Shown here: positions 1 to 10,054 of the stretch, piece after piece
Layout: the number at the start of each line of letters is the position of its first letter
Numbering within the stretch: the first letter of the stretch is position 1
Assembly (NCBI GenBank): GCA_024699325.1
Contig: JAILPS010000014.1
Location: forward strand, 1-64,000
Length of the DNA: 64,000 bases
Direction of reading: 5' to 3'
DNA from: Lachnospiraceae bacterium
Lineage (GTDB): Bacteria; Bacillota; Clostridia; Lachnospirales; Lachnospiraceae
The notes under the pieces: generated by a model
What the model saw: only the letters and a program-made list of their open reading frames with translations
What the model was told of the DNA's origin: nothing
Databases searched by the model: none
Made by a program: the position numbers and the translations under genes

Positions 1-172
1 AACAAAAATGGATACCCGTTTGATTATATGTTATATGTATTACCATATACTATGATTTCTGCATACATAAAAATGGTACTGTATCTCGATAATATAGTAC
101 CTTTTTACATGGTTTGATTATAAAATTGTTACCTCATATAACCGCGGGAGTTACCAGTTTGTTTTGTAATTA

Positions 173-1981
173 TTACTGGCGCTTTGCCTTGAGCTCTGTC
201 TCTATCTCGGCAAGCTTCTCCTCGGTCAGGATGTATTTCTTAGCGAATACGATGACCGCAATCACAAGACCTATGATTGGCACGAAGGTCATGACGAATC
301 TAAGGCCGATGACTGAGGAGTTAGAAACCACTGTTGCTCCGTTTGAGACGATGCCGTCCACATAGCTCTTAAGCCCGGCCACGAGGCTTCCGTTAACCGC
401 CTCAAATGTTGTCGCCGAATCGCTTATGTTGAACACCGTCAGGCAGATGGAGGCGATGAAGGCTGAGAGGCCTGACGCCAGCTTGACCACAAATGTCTGC
501 ATGGAGAAGATGACTGATTCATCTCGCCTGTTGTTCTTAAGCTCGCCGTAGTCAACAGTGTTTGCTAAGAATATGGTGACTAAGACGTTTAATATTCCCA
601 CAGCCGCCATGATGAAGAAGCCTGGAACCAGGAACGGATAGACCGTGTTGGTGCCGCTAAATGCCATGACGAGAAGGATTAGATATCCGCCGATGGCTGA
701 GAACACACAGATGTAGAATATCTTCATGGTTGTGAAGAATTTCCTGAGAAGCGGGAAGAATGCCATCATGGCGATAATCTGAATTCCTCCTGCAAATGTG
801 TTGAACAGCGTGTAGTTGCCCTGCCAGTTAGTGCCCGCCAAATCATACTTAAAGAAGTAGATGAGAAGGTTTGAGGTTATGTATGTGGCAGAGTTTACAA
901 GCACGATGGCGATAACCATGGCCATGGCCTGGTCGTTCTGTATGAGCGCCTTAAACATATCGCCGATGCCTGCAGTCTCCATGTCGACTGTTGACTTCTC
1001 CTTAATGCCCAGACATGTGATCAATATGAAGACGAAGAAGAGGATGGCAATGATAAGAGAGAAGTACTTAAAACCTAGGCGCTCAACCTCCTTGGTTGAG
1101 GTCACTGTGGCGCTAAATGAAGAGCCCTCTGAAACCTTCGCGTAGTCCTCTGCGCTGACGCTTATGGTAACGGCTGTGGTGCCGTCAGTGTCCACCCCCA
1201 GATTTAGCGTGGTGTTATCCTGTGTGTAGCTAAGCTCTCCCAGGGTCACTGTAAAGTCTGAGTTACTCTGCGTGTAGGTTGCGGCGCTCTCAAACTCTGA
1301 GCTGCTCGCTGTCACGCTTACAGACGCATCAGCTGTGAGAGTTATGATATTGCCTGTAGGGGTGCTTGCATCGTCGAGCTCAAGCACATATACGGTGGTG
1401 CCATCATATGTCTGTGTCTTGTTATCCTGTGAGTTGGCGCTCGCTCCTGAGCCAAGCGCTGCAACCGCCATGACTGTTATGATGGTCACAATGGCAGAGC
1501 CGACGCCCGCGCAGCTTCTTCCGAGAGCTGACATGCCCTCGCGCTCCTTACCGCTCTTGGTAAATGCGGGAATCATGGACCAGAATGGTATGTCCATCAT
1601 GGTGTAGGTCACGCCCCAGAGGATGTAGGTGAAGGCCGCGTATGCAACCAGACCGCCGCCGTCAAGTGATGGCGGAGCCGCAAACATAAAATATAAAACC
1701 ACAGCATTTAGCGCGGTTCCTATGAAGAGCCACGGGCGGAAGCGTCCAAACTTCGTCTTGGTTTTGGCCACCAGAATGCCCATGATAGGATCGTTGAACG
1801 CGTCGAAAACTCTGGCAATCAAAAGTATCACGCCCATAGCCACAGCGCTGACGCCCAAAACGTCCTGATAGTAGTAGAGTATATATGACGCTGAGAGCAT
1901 ATATACCATGTCCTTGCCCACGGCGCCCAGTCCGTAGGCAGCTTTCTCCTTAAAGGTCAAGCTCATCGAAATGTCCTCCAT
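173..1981 (-). CDS. MFS/GPH-family (MelB-like) sodium/sugar symporter with a ~120-aa Ser/Thr-rich insertion
   Basis: 602-aa ORF; N-terminal KEKAAYGLGAVGKDMVYML and DAFNDPIMGILVAKTKTKFGRFRPWL are typical of GPH symporters; multiple TM segments; non-membrane insertion about residues 180-305. Confidence 0.88.
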   Translation of the reverse strand: MEDISMSLTFKEKAAYGLGAVGKDMVYMLSASYILYYYQDVLGVSAVAMGVILLIARVFDAFNDPIMGILVAKTKTKFGRFRPWLFIGTALNAVVLYFMFAAPPSLDGGGLVAYAAFTYILWGVTYTMMDIPFWSMIPAFTKSGKEREGMSALGRSCAGVGSAIVTIITVMAVAALGSGASANSQDNKTQTYDGTTVYVLELDDASTPTGNIITLTADASVSVTASSSEFESAATYTQSNSDFTVTLGELSYTQDNTTLNLGVDTDGTTAVTISVSAEDYAKVSEGSSFSATVTSTKEVERLGFKYFSLIIAILFFVFILITCLGIKEKSTVDMETAGIGDMFKALIQNDQAMAMVIAIVLVNSATYITSNLLIYFFKYDLAGTNWQGNYTLFNTFAGGIQIIAMMAFFPLLRKFFTTMKIFYICVFSAIGGYLILLVMAFSGTNTVYPFLVPGFFIMAAVGILNVLVTIFLANTVDYGELKNNRRDESVIFSMQTFVVKLASGLSAFIASICLTVFNISDSATTFEAVNGSLVAGLKSYVDGIVSNGATVVSNSSVIGLRFVMTFVPIIGLVIAVIVFAKKYILTEEKLAEIETELKAKRQ

Positions 1982-2141
1982 TTCTTAAAAATATACTGTA
2001 TCCATTATAAGCGAAACTTATAGAAGTGTAAATATTATATTCAATTTTCACAAAAATTTAACGAAAATGCTCGCATTTTAGTGAAAAGTGATATACAATT
2101 ATATGTAAGTGACATAAGAAATGCATTATGAGGAGTTCGAT

Positions 2142-3122
2142 ATGGATATAGACAGGATTAAATGCTTCGCAGAGCTTCATCTGCACCTTGACGGCTCTCT
2201 AAGCGTGGCCGCGGTGAGGGGGCTCTGTGGCTATCTGATGATGGAGGCGCCGGGCGAGGAGGAGATACATTCTAAGCTTTCCGTGAGCGAGGGGTGCAGG
2301 GATTTAAACGAATATCTTGAGAAGTTTGCATACCCCTGCAGTCTGTTGGTGACCTATGAGGGAATCAGATTCGCGGTTAATAACCTCCTTAGGGAGCTTA
2401 AGGGGCTTGGACACATGTACGCGGAGATCAGGTTTGCGCCCTCTAAGCATGTGGGAAAGCTAAGCCAGGAGGAGGTAATTCGCGCGGCCATAGAGGGGCT
2501 TGACGATAATATACTTCCAGCGGGACTGATTCTATGTTGCATGAGGGGAGGAGAGCGCGCGGAAAACTTAGAGACCGTGAGGCTTGCCGGAAAGTATCTT
2601 GGAAGGGGAGTGTGCGCGCTTGACCTTGCAGGGGCTGAGGCGTTGTTTCCGGCTAATCTCTACGAGGAGGAATTTCGGCTTGCGAAGAGTCTTGGCGTTC
2701 CATTTACCATACATGCGGGCGAGGCCTGCGGGCCTAAGAGCATCCGCGCGGCGCTTGATTTAGGCGCCACAAGGATTGGCCACGGAGTTCGCGCTATAGA
2801 GGATGATGAGCTTATGAGGGAGCTTGCCGATAAGAAGATACTGTTAGAGTTTTGCCCAACCTCCAACTTAAACACCTGCGTGTTTAAGTCCTACAGCGAA
2901 TATCCCCTCAGGAAGTTTCTTAGGGCGGGAGTGCCGGTTTGCATTAACACGGACAACATGGCGGTTTCAGACACCACATTGGTTAGGGAGTTTAAGCACC
3001 TGGACGAGTCGCTTGGGCTTAGCGATGGGGAGATTAAGACATTGCTTAAAAACGCGGCCGTATATTCCTTCGCTCCAGAGGATGTCAAGCAGAGGATACT
3101 TGGAGAAATTGAGAGATTATAG
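2142..3122 (+). CDS. add: adenosine deaminase family protein
   Basis: AELHLHLDGSL, FTIHAGEA, RIGHGVRA, CINTDN motifs; ATG at 2142 preceded by AGGAG (ORF track start 2121 is upstream). Confidence 0.88.
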   Translation: MDIDRIKCFAELHLHLDGSLSVAAVRGLCGYLMMEAPGEEEIHSKLSVSEGCRDLNEYLEKFAYPCSLLVTYEGIRFAVNNLLRELKGLGHMYAEIRFAPSKHVGKLSQEEVIRAAIEGLDDNILPAGLILCCMRGGERAENLETVRLAGKYLGRGVCALDLAGAEALFPANLYEEEFRLAKSLGVPFTIHAGEACGPKSIRAALDLGATRIGHGVRAIEDDELMRELADKKILLEFCPTSNLNTCVFKSYSEYPLRKFLRAGVPVCINTDNMAVSDTTLVREFKHLDESLGLSDGEIKTLLKNAAVYSFAPEDVKQRILGEIERL

Positions 3123-3126
3123 CGTG

Positions 3127-3158
3127 AAAAACCCCGAAGCGATGCGCTTCGGGGTTTT
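3127..3158. terminator. bidirectional intrinsic terminator
   Basis: AAAACCCCGAAGC-GAT-GCGCTTCGGGGTTTT between convergent genes. Confidence 0.9.
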
Positions 3159-3160
3159 AG

Positions 3161-3844
3161 TTATGCTGTTGGGTTCTGACCGCAGTACGGGCAGACGCTT
3201 ACTGTAGCTGACACTGTGTTCTGGCAGTGCACGCATACAATATTTACAGGAGCGTTTGTGTTTCCTGTAGAATCAGTCAAATTCTGAGCCTCTAGGTAAG
3301 CCTGATATTCCAGATCATAGTTCGGGTTTTCCTTCTTCTTGCTGGCCGCAATAATCCAGACGATTAAAAGTACTAAAGCGCCTATTCCTATAAACCATGC
3401 ATACTGTCTCAGCGTGTTAAGAAATATTATGAAGAGGATGAGAAGAATGATGATGACAGCGCATCCGCCTGAGCTGGCGTATGGTCTGTAATATCTTCTC
3501 GGCGGTCTGCCATAGTATCCTCTGTAGCCGTAGTAGCGAGGTCTTGGCGTGTATCTGCGTCTTGGCGGTGGTGGTGTAGGTCTTGCGGGTCCTCTGTAAC
3601 CTGCGCTGGGTCTTGGGCCTCTTGAAACTGATCCTCTTGAAACAGATGAGCCCGGTCTCACTCCGCCTGAGCGCGGAGCGCTGTAGCGTGGTGTGCTAGG
3701 TCTTGAAGATCCAACAGGTCTTCCTCCACCTGGTCTTGATGCGCTTGGTCTTGGCGCGCTGGGTCTTGGGCCGCTTGGCCTTCCGCCGCCGACAGGTCTT
3801 CCTCCGCCTGGTCTGGCTCCTCTTGGTCCTGATGGTCCTGGCAT
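3161..3844 (-). CDS. membrane zinc-ribbon protein with Pro/Arg/Gly/Ser-rich N-terminus
   Basis: MPGPSGPRGARPGGGRPVGGGRPSG..., TM segments near the middle, C-terminal CVHCQNTVSATVSVCPYCGQ zinc ribbon; RBS ataggaggagaacaATG supports start at 3844. Confidence 0.75.
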   Translation of the reverse strand: MPGPSGPRGARPGGGRPVGGGRPSGPRPSAPRPSASRPGGGRPVGSSRPSTPRYSAPRSGGVRPGSSVSRGSVSRGPRPSAGYRGPARPTPPPPRRRYTPRPRYYGYRGYYGRPPRRYYRPYASSGGCAVIIILLILFIIFLNTLRQYAWFIGIGALVLLIVWIIAASKKKENPNYDLEYQAYLEAQNLTDSTGNTNAPVNIVCVHCQNTVSATVSVCPYCGQNPTA

Positions 3845-4036
3845 TGTTCTCCTCCTATATAAACATTTTTTAGTGTTTTGTTTTAATACACGGGATAATT
3901 TTACGATAAATGAGCCCAAAATACAATAGTTTTGTGAAAATATAAAGAATATGGAAATATAATCTTAAGAATGCTTGAATGTAAAATTTGAATGTGATAT
4001 ATTTACATGGAAAAATATAAAGGAGGTATTTCTACT

Positions 4037-4744
4037 ATGAAGAAATACATTGCGGAGTTTGTTGGTACATTCGTGCTTATAACAACCGGATGTGGTACTG
4101 CCATGACAGTAGGAGCTGATTCAGCTAACGGATGCGGATATCTGACAGTTGCATTTGCTTTCGGACTTGCGATCGTGGCTATGGCGTACAGCATCGGCAA
4201 CATTTCAGGTTGCCATGTAAATCCTGCAGTTTCGCTTGCCATGTTAATCAACGGTAAGCTCAGTGCTAAGGATTTCGTTGGTTATGTAATTGCACAGGTT
4301 TTAGGAGCTACTCTTGGCTCCCTCGTTCTCTATCTGGTATTCTATCAGATTGGCGGAATGACAGACGCTACAGGCGGTCTCGCATCAAGCGGCGCCGGCG
4401 CCATCGTCACCAAGAATAAGGAGATCGTAGCTCTCATCATGGAGTGTGTTCTCACATTCATATTCCTCATGGCCATCCTTGGTGTTACATCTGATAAGGC
4501 CGGACACGGCTCATTTGGCGGCATCGTTATCGGTCTGTCACTCACACTTGTGCATATCTTAGGTATCGGCACATCAGGCGCAGGCATCAACCCTGCAAGA
4601 TCACTTGGACCTGCTATCATCGCAGCGGCAACAGGTGTCACAACAGACGCTATCGCAGTTGTCTGGGTTTACATCGTAGGACCTCTCGCAGGTGCAGCTC
4701 TCGCAGCGCTCTGCTACAGATTCCTCGAGAAGGAGAACAAGTAA
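4037..4744 (+). CDS. aqpZ: aquaporin / MIP family channel
   Basis: SGCHVNPAVSLAM and GAGINPARSLGPAI NPA motifs; RBS aaaggaggt before ATG 4037. Confidence 0.9.
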   Translation: MKKYIAEFVGTFVLITTGCGTAMTVGADSANGCGYLTVAFAFGLAIVAMAYSIGNISGCHVNPAVSLAMLINGKLSAKDFVGYVIAQVLGATLGSLVLYLVFYQIGGMTDATGGLASSGAGAIVTKNKEIVALIMECVLTFIFLMAILGVTSDKAGHGSFGGIVIGLSLTLVHILGIGTSGAGINPARSLGPAIIAAATGVTTDAIAVVWVYIVGPLAGAALAALCYRFLEKENK

Positions 4745-4755
4745 TAGACATTAGT

Positions 4756-4788
4756 TAGCCCCGGGCCTAAGGGCCAGGGGCTATTTTT
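4756..4788 (+). terminator. intrinsic terminator after aquaporin gene
   Basis: TAGCCCC...GGGGCTATTTTT. Confidence 0.75.
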
Positions 4789-4800
4789 ATAGGAGCAATT

Positions 4801-6168
4801 ATGGTAAGAGATACTGGCAAATACAAGATGGACATGTGCACGGGAGCGCTGCTTCCCAAGATTCTCATGTTCACATTTCCACTAATGTTTTCGAGCATTC
4901 TGCAGCTGCTGTTCAACGCTGCGGATATAGTTGTCGTGGGCAAATTTGCCGGCGATACCGCGCTCGCTGCGGTGGGCTGCACGTCATCTCTTATCAACCT
5001 TATCACCAACCTTTTCATAGGTTTAAGCGTGGGAGCTAACGTCCTCGCCGCCAGATTTTTTGCGGCTAAACGGGAGGACGAGTTATCTGCCACTGTGCAC
5101 ACGTCCATTTTGGTCAGTGTTGTCTGCGGAGTAGTTCTGGCAGTCGTCGGATGTTTTGGCGCATACACCTTCCTTTCGTGGATGGGAACGCCTGAGAATG
5201 TGCACGCCCTGGCCACCACATATCTTCGCATATATTTCCTTGGCATGCCGGCCATGATGCTCTACAACTACGGTGCCAGCATTCTGAGGGCGGTGGGCGA
5301 CACCAGAAGACCGCTCTACTACCTGCTGTTTGCAGGCGTTATAAATGTTTTGCTAAACCTCTTCTTCGTGATTGTTTTGAAGCTCAGCGTAGCCGGCGTG
5401 GCTCTTGCGACCGTCATATCGCAGTGCGTCTCAGCATTTCTTGTCATAAGATGTCTTATGGGGGAACGCGACGGCTTAAGACTGGAGATTAATAAGCTCA
5501 GGATTGATCCGGGCAAGCTTAAGCAGCTCATACAGATAGGGCTTCCGGCGGGAGTTCAGGGCGTGCTCTTCTCACTGTCAAATGTTATAATTCAGGCGAG
5601 CGTCAACTCTTTTGGCGACACGATAATTGCGGGCAACTCCGCCGCGGCTAACATCGAGGGCTTCGTCTGGGTGTCCATGAATGCATTTTCACAGGCGTCC
5701 ATGGCGTTTACCAGCCAGAACTACGGCGCCGGCAAACAGGAGAGAATCAACAAAACTCTGTGGGTGAGCGAGCTGTGCGTAATCGTCACGGGAGTGGTGC
5801 TTGGAAACCTGGTGGTTTTGCTTGCAGGACCGCTTCTCTATATCTACACGGACAGCGCGGATGTTGTGGCCGCGGGAGTTGACAGACTGAATGTGATCTG
5901 TAAAACCTATGCTCTGTGCGGAATGATGGATGTGTGCGTGGGAGCGCTAAGAGGCATAGGCTACTCCATAATGCCTACGATAGTGACGCTTATAGGAGTT
6001 TGCGGACTCAGACTTATATGGATATTCACGGCGTTTCAGACGCCCAGGTTTCACACCACCACATGGCTGTTTATCACATATCCGGCCAGCTGGTTTATAA
6101 CATTTGTCGTGCTTCTGATAGTGTTCATAATTATCAGGCGAAGGCAGCTTCGGGGGGGTATTGGATGA
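4801..6168 (+). CDS. MATE family efflux transporter
   Basis: 455 aa, ALPKILMFTFPLMFSSILQLLFNAADIVVVGKF, 12 TM-like pattern. Confidence 0.9.
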   Translation: MVRDTGKYKMDMCTGALLPKILMFTFPLMFSSILQLLFNAADIVVVGKFAGDTALAAVGCTSSLINLITNLFIGLSVGANVLAARFFAAKREDELSATVHTSILVSVVCGVVLAVVGCFGAYTFLSWMGTPENVHALATTYLRIYFLGMPAMMLYNYGASILRAVGDTRRPLYYLLFAGVINVLLNLFFVIVLKLSVAGVALATVISQCVSAFLVIRCLMGERDGLRLEINKLRIDPGKLKQLIQIGLPAGVQGVLFSLSNVIIQASVNSFGDTIIAGNSAAANIEGFVWVSMNAFSQASMAFTSQNYGAGKQERINKTLWVSELCVIVTGVVLGNLVVLLAGPLLYIYTDSADVVAAGVDRLNVICKTYALCGMMDVCVGALRGIGYSIMPTIVTLIGVCGLRLIWIFTAFQTPRFHTTTWLFITYPASWFITFVVLLIVFIIIRRRQLRGGIG

Positions 6169-8042
6169 TACTGTATGTCTGCGCCCTCTACTGTGAGGCG
6201 AAACCATATATTTTAAAATACGATATGAAGCGCGTGGCCGATTTTAGGCACTACCAGCTGTTTGAGGGAGATGATGTGAGGCTTCTGCTCACAGGCGTCG
6301 GCGCGTTTAGTGCAGCCTGTGCCCTGACAGAGGCGCTTAGCACATATCACGACATAGATTTTGTGGCAAATGTTGGAAGCGCGGGCGCTGTGGGGGACTA
6401 TAGCGGCCTCTACAGAATCGACGCCATAAGAGGGGATGCGGGGGATGTATTTCCGGACGTGTATGTGTCAAAGCTTAGAAGCGCATCCCTTAAAACCGTG
6501 GCGAAGCAGTCCCTGTCAGGCGAGGACGGTTTGGTGGACATGGAGGCCTTGGGCATATACATGGCAGGAAAACATTTCCTTAGATCAAGCGACATGGTTT
6601 TTGTGAAGTTTGTAAGCGATAATGTGGCAGATGATGTAAAGCCTGACGCGAAGGAGATAGAGAGACTGAGCGGATTGTATCTGGAGGATGTGATCCGCGA
6701 GGTGATAGATTCCAGGGCATATGTCGACGCCGTTGGCAGCGCCGATAGGCAGGCGCTGGAGGTTTTTGACAAACTAAAAAACTGTGCGCAGGGGCTTACC
6801 CTAAACCATCCGCTAAGCCAGAGCATGGAGCGCGAGCTCATGGCGGTTTTGAGGGGAATAGCCTGCACGGGCAGGGCAGAAGATGCTGTTAGTGTAATGG
6901 ACGAATACGCAGCGCTCCCCGCAGTTGGCACCAAAAATGCTGACAGAAAAAACTACGCGCATTTCCTGGATTCCCTTAAAAAACTCGCATATGCGGGGGA
7001 TGAGAAGGGTGCTATAAATGAGGCTCATGCAGGAGCATTTACAAGAATATATGTGGAGAAGGGTGTAGAAGACATAGAGCTTACCCGAAAAATCACAGAA
7101 AAACTTAAAAACAGCCGCGTTGTTGGCATCACAAACTACAAGGAAGTGTTTAACAGAAGCGGCCAGAACTACAGGGCACAGAAGACAAGCCCATCCCTCA
7201 TACTTGCAAAAAAGCCGGCGGCTGAGGAGGGGGGATACATGTACAGAGGGGCGCCCGTGTGCCAGGATTTTGGCAACGCCAACTTCTACTATGTGTCCAT
7301 GATCAAAAACTGTGTTTTTGACTGCGAATACTGCTATCTCGCGGGGATGTACCCCGGCGCCAACATAGTCGCATTTGTCAATGTAAACGACTATTTTGAT
7401 GCAATCGCAGGGGAACTTCTGGAGAAGGAGCTGTATCTGTGCGTGTCATTTGACACGGATATGTTAGCCCTTGAGAGCATATTGGGATATGGCAAAATGT
7501 GGTGTGAGTTTGCCACCTGTCATCCAAACTGCAAGGTGGAGATCAGGACTAAGTCAAATGCGGCCGCGTTTTTAAAGAGCATGGAGGGGGAGAATATCCC
7601 TGACAACGTGATCCTTGCATGGACGCTGTCGCCGACGCGCGTCATAGACAGATATGAGCACCACACGGCCTCGCTTGAGGCAAGGCTTGCGGCCATGAGG
7701 CGCGCCCACGAGCTTGGTTTTAAGATAAGGGCGTGTTTTGACCCTGCCATGTACATGGAAGGGTTTGAAGGCATATATGAAGAGCTTATGTCGAGGGTTT
7801 TTGAGGCGGTTAAGCCGGAGTGGCTTGAAGATGCCAGCATCGGAGCGTTCAGGATGGGCAGGGATTACCTCAAAAATGCCAGACAGAACAGGGGTATGTG
7901 CGCACCGCTCTTAAAACCCTATGAGCTTAAGGACGGCGTGTATTCGTATCCCGAAGAGGTGATACATTTTATGACGGATGTGCTAAGGCGTGAGCTCACA
8001 AAATACATAGACGAAGGTAAAATATTTAGTTGGGAAGAATGA
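6165..8042 (+). CDS. nucleoside phosphorylase/MTAN-like domain fused to SPL-family radical SAM protein
   Basis: ATG at 6165 overlaps MATE stop (ATGA); N-term MILYVCALYCEAKPYILK, VGSAGAV, VDMEALG, SDN; C-term NCVFDCEYCYLAGMYPG (CxxxCxxC) and SPL-like sequence. Confidence 0.82.
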   Translation: MILYVCALYCEAKPYILKYDMKRVADFRHYQLFEGDDVRLLLTGVGAFSAACALTEALSTYHDIDFVANVGSAGAVGDYSGLYRIDAIRGDAGDVFPDVYVSKLRSASLKTVAKQSLSGEDGLVDMEALGIYMAGKHFLRSSDMVFVKFVSDNVADDVKPDAKEIERLSGLYLEDVIREVIDSRAYVDAVGSADRQALEVFDKLKNCAQGLTLNHPLSQSMERELMAVLRGIACTGRAEDAVSVMDEYAALPAVGTKNADRKNYAHFLDSLKKLAYAGDEKGAINEAHAGAFTRIYVEKGVEDIELTRKITEKLKNSRVVGITNYKEVFNRSGQNYRAQKTSPSLILAKKPAAEEGGYMYRGAPVCQDFGNANFYYVSMIKNCVFDCEYCYLAGMYPGANIVAFVNVNDYFDAIAGELLEKELYLCVSFDTDMLALESILGYGKMWCEFATCHPNCKVEIRTKSNAAAFLKSMEGENIPDNVILAWTLSPTRVIDRYEHHTASLEARLAAMRRAHELGFKIRACFDPAMYMEGFEGIYEELMSRVFEAVKPEWLEDASIGAFRMGRDYLKNARQNRGMCAPLLKPYELKDGVYSYPEEVIHFMTDVLRRELTKYIDEGKIFSWEE

Positions 8043-9307
8043 TGGAAAAAGCGATATTAGTAGGACTGTGGCTTGACGAAAACGACCATTTTGAGCACTC
8101 CATGGATGAGCTTAGGGAGCTGGCGAAGGCCTGCGATTTCGAGGTCGTGGGGGAGACTACGCAGAAGGCACCAGGGGTCAGCAAAGCATTTTACATAGGC
8201 TCGGGCAAGGTGGAGGAGGTGAAGTTTCTCGCCAAAAACACAGAGGCCGACATAGTTATATTTGACAACGCGCTCTCGCCCATGCAGCTTAGAAACTTAA
8301 ACAACGCCATCGACGTGCCCATAATGGACAGGACGACGCTGATACTTGAGATATTTTCAAGGCGCGCGAGGACCCGCGAGGCCAGACTTCAGGTGGATGT
8401 GGCGGCGCTTCAGTACGCGCTTCCGAGGCTAGTGGGACTGCACGATGCCCTGAGCCGTCAGGGAGGCACCAGCGGCGCCATGTCAAACAGGGGCTCGGGC
8501 GAGAAGAAGATTGAGCTTGACAGAAGGCATATCGAGCAGAGGCTTGCAACCCTCAGGCGCGAGCTTAAGGATGTGGCGCTTGACCGCCAGGTTCAGAGGG
8601 CTAAGAGGCAGAGAAGCTCCATACCCCTTGTAGGGCTTGTGGGCTACACAAATGCCGGCAAATCAAGCATTATGAACGCGCTTGTAAGTAAGTTTGAGGG
8701 GCCTGAGGAGAAGCAGGTTTTCGAGGAGGATATGCTGTTTGCGACCCTTGAGACCACGGTCAGGAAGCTTGAGAGCGAGGATGGCAAGGACTTCTTGCTG
8801 TCTGACACTGTTGGATTTATCGACGAGCTTCCCCACAACCTGGTGGAGGCGTTTAAGTCCACTCTCGAGGAGGTCTGCGAGGCGGATCTGTTGCTCCACG
8901 TGATAGACTTTTCGGACGAGCACCGCGACAGACACATTAAAGTCACGGAGCACACCCTTAAGGAGCTTGGCGCCGGGGACGTGCCCGTTCTGAGGGTTTA
9001 TAATAAGCTTGATAAGGTGGACGGCGGCATATATCCTGTGAAGAGCGACACAGGCGTCTACATATGCGCGAAGGATGCGGCAAGCATTGACCTGTTGACA
9101 GAGGCCATATATGATAAGCTGTTTGGCGACAGAAAAACCTACGACCTAATCATCCCCTACGACAGGGGTGATGTTGTAAATGTTTTGAGCGAGCAGGCGC
9201 AGGTTCTCTTCACGGAGTACTTAGGGGAGGGCACAAGCCTTCGCGTCTGCATGAACGACGAGCTGGCAGGCAGATACAGGCAGTATATTGTAAATGTCTG
9301 CAGCTAA
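8039..9307 (+). CDS. hflX: GTPase HflX
   Basis: GGTSGAMSNRGSGEKKIELDRR, VGLVGYTNAGKSSIMNAL, LLSDTVGFIDELPHNLVEAFKSTLEE. Confidence 0.95.
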   Translation: MMEKAILVGLWLDENDHFEHSMDELRELAKACDFEVVGETTQKAPGVSKAFYIGSGKVEEVKFLAKNTEADIVIFDNALSPMQLRNLNNAIDVPIMDRTTLILEIFSRRARTREARLQVDVAALQYALPRLVGLHDALSRQGGTSGAMSNRGSGEKKIELDRRHIEQRLATLRRELKDVALDRQVQRAKRQRSSIPLVGLVGYTNAGKSSIMNALVSKFEGPEEKQVFEEDMLFATLETTVRKLESEDGKDFLLSDTVGFIDELPHNLVEAFKSTLEEVCEADLLLHVIDFSDEHRDRHIKVTEHTLKELGAGDVPVLRVYNKLDKVDGGIYPVKSDTGVYICAKDAASIDLLTEAIYDKLFGDRKTYDLIIPYDRGDVVNVLSEQAQVLFTEYLGEGTSLRVCMNDELAGRYRQYIVNVCS

Positions 9308-9393
9308 AACAGATGTAAGAATGATTTAAGTTGAAAAAACCTGCCTTTTATGTAAAACTAGTGGCAGAGATTATAATAATACGGAGGTATGAT

Positions 9394-10032
9394 ATGAAGA
9401 TTGCATTGATCAACGAGAACAGTCAGGCTGCGAAGAACGCGGTTATCGAGAAGGCTCTTAAGAAGGTTGTGGAGCCCATGGGACACGAGGTTTTTAACTA
9501 CGGAATGTACGTTGCGGATGACGCATGCCAGCTCACATATGTGCAGATAGGAATACTGGCAGCAGTGTTACTCAACTCAGGCGCAGCTGACTATGTGATC
9601 ACAGGCTGCGGCACAGGCGAGGGCGCCATGCTCGCATGCAACTCCTTCCCGGGCGTTATCTGTGGACATGTCGAGGACGCGCTTGACGCATACACATTTG
9701 CACAGATTAACGACGGCAACGCCATCGCCATTCCATTTGCCAAGGGCTTTGGCTGGGGCGGAGACTTAAACCTGGAGTACATCTTCGAGAAGCTCTTCTG
9801 CGAGGAGAGCGGACAGGGCTACCCAAGGGAGAGAGCGGTTCCTGAGAAGAGAAACAAGAGAATCCTGGATGACTTAAAGAAGGTCACCTACAGACCTCTC
9901 ACAGATATCTTAAAAGACGCTGACGCAGAGCTTGTGAAGGGCGCGTTTGGCGGCGAGAAGTTTAAGGAGCTCTTCTTCGATAACTGTAAGGACGAGAAGA
10001 TTGCAGAGGCAGTTAGAGCTATTCTTGCATAA
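9394..10032 (+). CDS. RpiB/LacA/LacB family sugar-phosphate isomerase
   Basis: MKIALINENSQAAKN..., ADYVITGCGTGEGAMLACNSFPGV; RBS acggaggt before ATG 9394. Confidence 0.85.
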   Translation: MKIALINENSQAAKNAVIEKALKKVVEPMGHEVFNYGMYVADDACQLTYVQIGILAAVLLNSGAADYVITGCGTGEGAMLACNSFPGVICGHVEDALDAYTFAQINDGNAIAIPFAKGFGWGGDLNLEYIFEKLFCEESGQGYPRERAVPEKRNKRILDDLKKVTYRPLTDILKDADAELVKGAFGGEKFKELFFDNCKDEKIAEAVRAILA

Positions 10033-10054
10033 AACTTGACAGGAGGCAGGGCAT

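Noticed and set aside
3560-3840. Possible CRISPR or minisatellite from repeated ggtcttgg/ccgcctgg words
   Set aside because: Words are short, irregular and codon-phased within the Pro/Arg/Gly-rich ORF; no spacers
6410-6934. 174-aa minus-strand ORF within the MTAN/SPL fusion
   Set aside because: Shadow ORF; the plus-strand frame has recognisable motifs
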